Assembly: GCA_964415065.1 (NCBI GenBank)
Contig: CAYPYX010000004.1
Location: 1-64,000, forward strand
Direction of reading: 5' to 3'
DNA length: 64,000 nt
Source: VMCP01 sp964415065
GTDB lineage: Bacteria; Bacteroidota; Bacteroidia; NS11-12g; UBA955
Shown here in pieces: positions 63,175 through 64,000 of the stretch; positions within the stretch are counted from its first letter, which is position 1; each line of letters begins with the position of its first letter. The translations under genes and the position numbers were made by a program. The notes beneath the pieces were generated by a model that was not told the origin of the DNA, ran no database searches, and worked only from the letters and a program-made list of their open reading frames with translations.

Positions 63175-64000
63175 ACGGATTACCTGGCAAGATCTCAATT
63201 TCATAACTGCAATTTTCAAGATTCAGTAGGTCTCTGGATATTGAACCATTATTGGATTGCAAGGTTTCTGAAAATTCTAAACTCAATCTTAAACTAGAAT
63301 TTTGATTCCATTCGGGAATATCAATTAGTTTTAATGTGAGATAAATACATGAGTCGTTTGAACCTTGTTCCCATCGATAGTCGTATTGGATTTTTGCTTT
63401 ATTAAATCCTTCCTTAAATAGTGCTGAAATCAATTTAATTGAATCCAATTTAGAATTCTTGGAGATGAATCGAATTCCAATTAAGTCATGGGGTTGAATT
63501 GAAAAGGATTTTAAATCGATGAAAATAGGTTCGATTGAGCGCAAGTTTAAGCGTTTGATCGACTTTTTATGCATCTTTTCAGCGACGCTTTTATTTGGGA
63601 AATCTTTATTTCCAACAACTGATTTGGATAATTCCTTATTGGCTGAGCTATTCTTTTTGGAAATAGAAACTTGTAGTTTTTCGGAATCGGGATTTACAAA
63701 ACTCCTTGCCTTTGCAGTATTTCTAACGAAACATTGCATCTCTCCACCTACCGTTCGGTGAACCCAATATTTACGTCCCCAAGGCAAAGGAATTCTTCTG
63801 GAGCGGTGATTTAGAATATTAAGAACATTTAAATTGGAACCTGAATTCAAGGCCAGCACCAGCGTGTCAAATCCCCACAAGCCAGCGGTCCAGTCTAACC
63901 ACAGTTGATTGGGGTTGCTTTTACTTTCCGCTCTCGTTTTATTGAAATATACTTGGTTTGGGTACCTGATTTGTTCCGTTGAATGGTACTTGGATTGTTG
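63158..64000 (-). CDS. Hypothetical protein, 5' end outside window
   Basis: The frame is open from the right edge to a stop at 63158, about 280 residues. The true start lies outside; the TTG at 63880 is not convincing because the frame stays open upstream (QVYFNKTRAESKSNPNQLWLDWTAG). The sequence has no clear membrane segments. It contains RRIPLPWGRKYWVHRTVGGEMQ near the visible start, a Ser/Asn/Lys-rich middle (KKNSSANKELSKSVVGNK), and a beta-rich end (YDYRWEQGSNDSCIYLTLKLIDIPEW). No family recognised. Confidence 0.55.
   Translation of the reverse strand, partial: QQSKYHSTEQIRYPNQVYFNKTRAESKSNPNQLWLDWTAGLWGFDTLVLALNSGSNLNVLNILNHRSRRIPLPWGRKYWVHRTVGGEMQCFVRNTAKARSFVNPDSEKLQVSISKKNSSANKELSKSVVGNKDFPNKSVAEKMHKKSIKRLNLRSIEPIFIDLKSFSIQPHDLIGIRFISKNSKLDSIKLISALFKEGFNKAKIQYDYRWEQGSNDSCIYLTLKLIDIPEWNQNSSLRLSLEFSETLQSNNGSISRDLLNLENCSYEIEILPGNPFTYGI

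Overview
The window comes from a member of the Bacteroidota. It has type IX secretion (T9SS) C-terminal sorting domains, BtuG/BtuH-type surface B12-capture proteins, DUF5606, DUF6913 and DUF5777 family proteins, a short DnaE, and few Shine-Dalgarno sites but several TAnnTTTG-type -7 boxes. The DNA is AT-rich and densely coding. Five runs of exactly 100 N mark scaffold joins. Two of them (15430-15529 and 52438-52537) are flanked by an identical 55-base overlap, so they are assembler artefacts and not missing sequence.

Layout. 1-4.7 kb: an unfinished membrane mannosyltransferase-like gene running off the left edge, an M3 peptidase, a DUF5606 protein and a small conserved protein, all on the minus strand; hldD (heptose epimerase) faces the other way. 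4.7-8.4 kb: a very large membrane histidine kinase cut by a gap. 8.5-14.1 kb, minus strand: queG, ruvB (interrupted by a gap), dapA, a DUF6913 protein and ligA. 14.2-18.1 kb: small plus-strand genes (SlyD-like isomerase, DCC protein with a 79-base tandem repeat at its tail, TM2, DUF2752, a higBA toxin-antitoxin pair, DUF4870). 18.3-21.6 kb: a short dnaE with a low-complexity insertion.

22-36 kb is the most interesting block. It is a glucan-utilisation locus with no SusC/SusD pair. A Nudix-fold winged-helix regulator, a clan GH-A hydrolase, two plug-less outer-membrane barrels, two glycan-binding-like proteins, a GH3 and a GH16 lipoprotein form a minus-strand run. A converging plus-strand gene encodes a T9SS-exported protein made only of four carbohydrate-binding modules. 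A 17-base palindrome (ATTGTAAA-A-TTTACAAT) in front of the regulator recurs with 15 of 17 identities in front of the four-module protein, which ties the two transcription units into one regulon. Beta-1,3-glucan (laminarin) is the likeliest substrate, by inference.

36-39.3 kb: an RND/ABC-type membrane fusion protein and a TolC-like channel, beside a remnant of a Fic gene. 39.5-44.2 kb: a cobalamin riboswitch followed by btuB, a DUF4465 (BtuH-like) protein carrying a T9SS signal in place of a lipid anchor, and a BtuG-like propeller lipoprotein. 44.2-53.5 kb: LptF/G permease, glycosyltransferase, MsbA-like exporter, acetyltransferase, class I aldolase, accD, gcvH, a VanZ-like protein and a class D beta-lactamase. 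Then come a terminator and tRNA-Cys. 53.8-58.7 kb, minus strand: a MacAB-like exporter (ATPase, permease, fusion lipoprotein) and a YtcJ-like amidohydrolase. 58.9-63.2 kb: a tight plus-strand cluster of an OB-fold protein, YceI, two haem-c lipoproteins and two DUF5777 barrels. An unrecognised gene runs off the right edge.

Two features cut across the window. The short element CATCCCCC(G/A)AAAA occurs far more often than expected, in both orientations, inside and outside genes, sometimes as inverted pairs and once as a 15-base triplicate. Ser/Asn/Glu-rich low-complexity insertions interrupt many otherwise conserved proteins.
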